Shown here: one piece after another, positions 63,722-64,000 of the stretch | How positions within the stretch are numbered: position 1 is the stretch's first letter | Layout of the letters: every line of letters begins with the position of its first letter | Source: Rhodocista pekingensis | GTDB taxonomy: Bacteria > Pseudomonadota > Alphaproteobacteria > Azospirillales > Azospirillaceae | Direction of reading: 5' to 3' | NCBI RefSeq assembly: GCF_042665545.1 | Contig: NZ_JBHTCM010000010.1 | Location: 1-64,000 of the forward strand | Length of the DNA: 64,000 nt | Position numbers and translations under genes: made by a program | The notes under the pieces: generated by a model | The model's database searches: none | What the model saw: the letters and a program-made list of their open reading frames with translations, nothing else | What the model was told of the DNA's origin: nothing

Positions 63722-63932
63722 GGGGTCCCCGTGCTGGTTGCTCGTTTCCTGACAGATGGTGCCACGGATGCCGGGGGTCCAGAAGGCCGGTCGTGGCGGC
63801 AGGACGGTCGCAGCCGGATGCGGGCGATGGATGCGCGGGCGGCGGCACTCTGTTAGGACAGGTGGCGTTACGCACCCTGCGGGCGGCGGACGGCCGGCCC
63901 GGGCGACAGACCCTGAAAAGCGGAGCGGACCG

Positions 63933-64000
63933 ATGGACGGCAGCGGCAAGGCGGAAACCGGGCGGGCGATAACCGGGCGGGCGGGCAGCGCGCAGGCGGA
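63933..64000 (+). CDS. Possible 5' end of a gene cut by the window edge
   Basis: An open frame begins at ATG 63933 and runs through the last base with at least 22 codons (MDGSGKAETGRAITGRAG). AGCGGAG lies upstream as a weak ribosome site. It would be divergent from the VWA gene. Too short to name or confirm. Confidence 0.25.
   Translation, partial: MDGSGKAETGRAITGRAGSAQA

Overview
The window reads as chromosome of a high-GC alphaproteobacterium, most likely Rhodospirillales and near Azospirillum/Rhodocista (inferred, no search possible). The reasons are a very high GC third position, the linked block murA, DUF2948, hisG, hisD, UPF0262, LMW phosphatase, infA, maf, RNase E/G, yacG and tRNA-Phe, a phasin gene (polyhydroxyalkanoate storage), separate glycyl-tRNA synthetase subunits (glyQ/glyS), pyruvate phosphate dikinase and an alphaproteobacterial clpS-clpA pair.

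Layout. 1-5.48 kb: one end of a Tn7-like transposon. The operon tniQ-tnsA-tnsB-tnsC runs on the minus strand, and the element appears to end about 40 bp beyond the 3' end of tRNA-Phe; its cargo and other end lie left of the window. 5.5-14.2 kb: a PEP-CTERM surface protein gene behind a sigma-54-type promoter, then the conserved housekeeping block on the minus strand. 14.3-25.5 kb: dcd, tRNA-Thr, a cupin protein, an epimerase, a Sel1/SPOR protein, an O-antigen ligase with a GT9 heptosyltransferase-like gene, ygfZ, a large HAMP coiled-coil protein and a PRC-barrel periplasmic protein. 25.6-37.3 kb: ppdK, glyS, glyQ, an M28 peptidase, an S49 peptidase, a DUF2007-TrmN6 methyltransferase fusion, the polyprenyl diphosphate synthase and tRNA-Pro.

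37.4-43.8 kb: small enzymes (DUF6491-like protein, dual-specificity-type phosphatase, GNAT, TPR/GT-B protein, phosphoribosyltransferase, degenerate GT2, nicotinamidase, nucleoside deaminase). 43.9-50 kb: an ABC ATPase with a permease fused to an M1 metallopeptidase, and an MFS exporter. 50-55.8 kb: PhnB/VOC protein, clpA, clpS, phasin, a lone Anbu (ancestral proteasome-like peptidase) and a lipoprotein. 55.9-64 kb: D,D-carboxypeptidase with SPOR domain, CPBP membrane protease, then the sugar-nucleotide genes pmm, ugd and galU, and a J-domain/VWA pair.

Themes. Several genes serve the envelope: LPS ligase and heptosyltransferase, UDP-glucose and UDP-glucuronate supply, murA, the D,D-carboxypeptidase and SPOR proteins. 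The PEP-CTERM protein probably belongs to an exopolysaccharide-linked surface system. The most unusual items are the tRNA-Phe-associated Tn7-like module, the sigma-54 control of the PEP-CTERM gene, the hendecad-repeat HAMP protein, the ABC-M1 fusion, the orphan Anbu and the DUF2007-methyltransferase fusion.
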